A stretch of DNA of 39,402 nucleotides, taken from CAYVMX01 sp964452725. Lineage in GTDB: Bacteria; Patescibacteriota; Gracilibacteria; JAHISY01. The stretch covers positions 1 through 39,402 of the forward strand of contig CAYVMX010000008.1 in NCBI GenBank assembly GCA_964452725.1, written 5' to 3'. This document shows positions 37,995 to 39,402 of this stretch, in pieces. How positions within the stretch are numbered: the first letter of the stretch is position 1; each line of letters starts with the position of its first letter. The position numbers and the translations under genes were made by a program. Under the pieces are notes generated by a model. That model was not told the origin of the DNA. It made no database searches and saw only the letters and a program-made list of their open reading frames with translations.

Positions 37995-38022
37995 AAAAAC
38001 CCCTGCCTAGGCAGGGGTTTTT
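37995..38022. terminator. bidirectional intrinsic terminator
   Basis: A perfectly palindromic 28-bp element: A5, CCCCTG, CCTAGG, CAGGGG, T5. It gives a G+C-rich stem with a T-run on either strand and serves the convergent DUF5667-like gene and glyS. It is the only clear terminator between convergent genes here. Confidence 0.92.
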
Positions 38023-38037
38023 GTTTAGTAGTTTTAT

Positions 38038-39402
38038 TCAGTTCAATCTTTCCTGAATCACAGCTACTAGCTGCTCGATTTTCACTTCTTCCTGCTTCAG
38101 CGTGTCTCGATCACGGAGAGTGACGTAGCCTTTTTTACATTGTCCCTCAGATTCTTCACCGATAGTGCCAAAGTCGACTGTGATACAGAGTGGTGTGCCG
38201 ATTTCGTCCTGCCGACGGTAGCGTTTGCCGATGCTCTGAGTCTCGTCATACTCCGTACGGAATTCACCATGGAGTAGGTCGTGTACACGGTGAGCTTCTT
38301 TGCTGAGGTTTTCTTTCTTCGAGAGTGGTAGGACGGCGACCTGTACGGGTGCGAGGCGCGCAGGGAACTTCATGACTGTCCGAGTCTCGCCGTTCACTTC
38401 CTCCTCATGATAGGCGGCGCAGAGAGCGACGAGGATACTGCGATCCAGCCCAAAAGTCGGTTCGAGGACGTGTGGTACGTAGCGCCTCTCTGTCTTTGGG
38501 TCGAAGTAGTCGAGCTTTTGACCACTAAACTTCGCGTGCTGGGTGAGATCGAAGTCGCTGCGGTGGGCAAGTCCAAAAAGCTCCTTGAAGCCACCGAAAG
38601 GGAACTTGTATTCCATGTCGATGGTTTTTTTCGAATAGTGAGAGAGTTTTTCTTTGGGGTGTTCGTAGCGTCGCAGGTCTTCTTTTTTAGCACCGAGATT
38701 CAATGCGAACTCCTCTTGCTTGATCAGCCACTGCTCGAAGAGTGGCTCCCACTCGACCTCGGGGTCGATGAAATACTCGATCTCCATTTGTTCGAACTCT
38801 CGAATGCGGAAAATAAAGTTACCCGCGACGATTTCATTGCGAAACGCTTTACCGATCTGGGCGATGCCAAAGGGGATTTGGACACGCATGGAGTCGATGA
38901 TCGACTTGTACTCGACGAAGATCGCACCAGCAGTCTCGGGTCGCAGATAAGCGATGGATTCCTTCTCGCCACTGACGGCGTTGATCTGAGTCTTAAACAT
39001 CATGTTGAACACGCGTGCCGGCGTCCAGTCGGACTTGCCACACTCGGGGCAGGGGATCTTCTGGTCTTTCAGCACCTTGTCCATGCCTTTCAGATCGCCT
39101 TCCATGTCTTCCTTGGTCGCCTCCTCGACGATATGGTCTGCACGGAAGCGCTTCTGGCAAGCTTTGCAGTCGATCATCGCATCGTTGAATCCGCCGACAT
39201 GACCACTGGCTTCCCACAGCCGGGGGTGGAGTATGATCGGTCCGTCGAGACCGACGATGTCGGTACGATCTTGGACGAAAGTCTTCCACCAAAGCTCTTT
39301 GATATTCCGCTTCAGCTCCGTGCCATAGGGACCGTAGGAGTAAGAGTTGGCGAAGCCGCCGTAGATATCGCACGAGGGATACACAAAGCCTCGGCGCTTA
39401 CA
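38038..39402 (-). CDS. glyS: glycyl-tRNA synthetase, alpha2 (single-chain) type, 5' end outside the window
   Basis: Class II enzyme that charges tRNA-Gly. The visible 454 codons run from ...CKRRGFVYPSCDIYGG at the window edge to the C-terminal anticodon-binding domain (APVQVAVLPLSKKENL, then YDETQSIGKRYRRQDEIGTPLCITVDF). Class II motif 2 appears as AQIGKAFRNEI...FRIREFEQMEIEYF, and motif 3 as PHVLEPTFGLDRSIL. A zinc-binding insertion has CKAC and CPEC. This is the Gly-alpha2 type shared with archaea, eukaryotes and some bacteria, not the alpha2beta2 GlyQ/GlyS of E. coli. The frame is open to the last base, so the true start lies to the right of the window. Confidence 0.96.
   Translation of the reverse strand, partial: CKRRGFVYPSCDIYGGFANSYSYGPYGTELKRNIKELWWKTFVQDRTDIVGLDGPIILHPRLWEASGHVGGFNDAMIDCKACQKRFRADHIVEEATKEDMEGDLKGMDKVLKDQKIPCPECGKSDWTPARVFNMMFKTQINAVSGEKESIAYLRPETAGAIFVEYKSIIDSMRVQIPFGIAQIGKAFRNEIVAGNFIFRIREFEQMEIEYFIDPEVEWEPLFEQWLIKQEEFALNLGAKKEDLRRYEHPKEKLSHYSKKTIDMEYKFPFGGFKELFGLAHRSDFDLTQHAKFSGQKLDYFDPKTERRYVPHVLEPTFGLDRSILVALCAAYHEEEVNGETRTVMKFPARLAPVQVAVLPLSKKENLSKEAHRVHDLLHGEFRTEYDETQSIGKRYRRQDEIGTPLCITVDFGTIGEESEGQCKKGYVTLRDRDTLKQEEVKIEQLVAVIQERLN

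Overview
The window reads as a chromosomal segment of a Patescibacteria (Candidate Phyla Radiation, CPR) bacterium. The evidence is: single-domain or half-size versions of familiar proteins (TSUP, EamA, a Mur ligase without its first domain, a kinase-only riboflavin kinase); a run of VirB2/TrbC-like 'T4SS pilin' modules of the kind typical of CPR genomes; an archaeal-type triosephosphate isomerase; an alpha2-type GlyRS; an orphan CofE-like ligase; and tightly packed, abutting genes. TGA is used as an ordinary stop (genes ending at 4306, 28447 and 33651), so the code-25 Gracilibacteria/Absconditabacteria code does not apply. The exact lineage cannot be fixed from this window. No insertion sequence, prophage or CRISPR array was seen.

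Layout. 1-1.5 kb: tRNA-Leu(GAG) and an O-antigen-ligase-like membrane protein on the minus strand. 1.6-4.3 kb: plus-strand operon of aspartokinase, a half-size TSUP permease and aspartate-semialdehyde dehydrogenase. 4.3-6.7 kb: an unrecognised 793-residue membrane protein. 6.8-9.8 kb: ribosomal protein L33, a half-size EamA transporter, a uridine kinase, and pyrE/pyrK. 9.9-15.2 kb: ClpC, a small secreted protein, and an FtsI-like transpeptidase. 15.2-19.3 kb (minus): a STAS protein, a transporter-HEAT fusion, and a sigma-region-4/HARE-HTH fusion. 19.6-26.0 kb (plus): an operon-like block of pilin-module membrane proteins ending in a membrane-anchored PKD-repeat protein. 26-30 kb (minus): M23/LysM peptidase, YidD, a small membrane protein, riboflavin kinase and MurE. 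30.1-30.6 kb: an A+T-rich orphan gene behind a strong, palindrome-covered promoter. 30.6-32.2 kb (minus): metallo-hydrolase, archaeal-type TIM and HPF. 32.3-35 kb: a basic unknown protein, then the CofE-like/PurN/HAD operon. 35.05-35.67 kb: a ~620-nt non-coding stretch with its own promoter, about ten hairpins, a closing helix and a terminator, which I think is the best candidate for something undescribed. 35.7-38 kb: an ECF sigma factor and its membrane partner with a DUF5667-like domain. 38 kb to the end: GlyRS, cut by the window edge.

How it works together. Much of the window is about building, inserting and sensing the cell envelope (MurE, FtsI, M23, YidD, O-antigen-ligase-like protein, pilin/PKD block, ECF/anti-sigma pair). 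Metabolism is thin and looks like salvage: pyrE/pyrK, uridine kinase, riboflavin kinase, and a possible nucleotide-type transporter.

Gene expression looks unusual. No Shine-Dalgarno motif was seen in front of the starts I inspected, and several genes have a TAAAAT-like -10 box ending only 6-10 nt before the start codon, which predicts leaderless or near-leaderless mRNAs. Convergent genes abut or overlap and mostly have no terminator between them.
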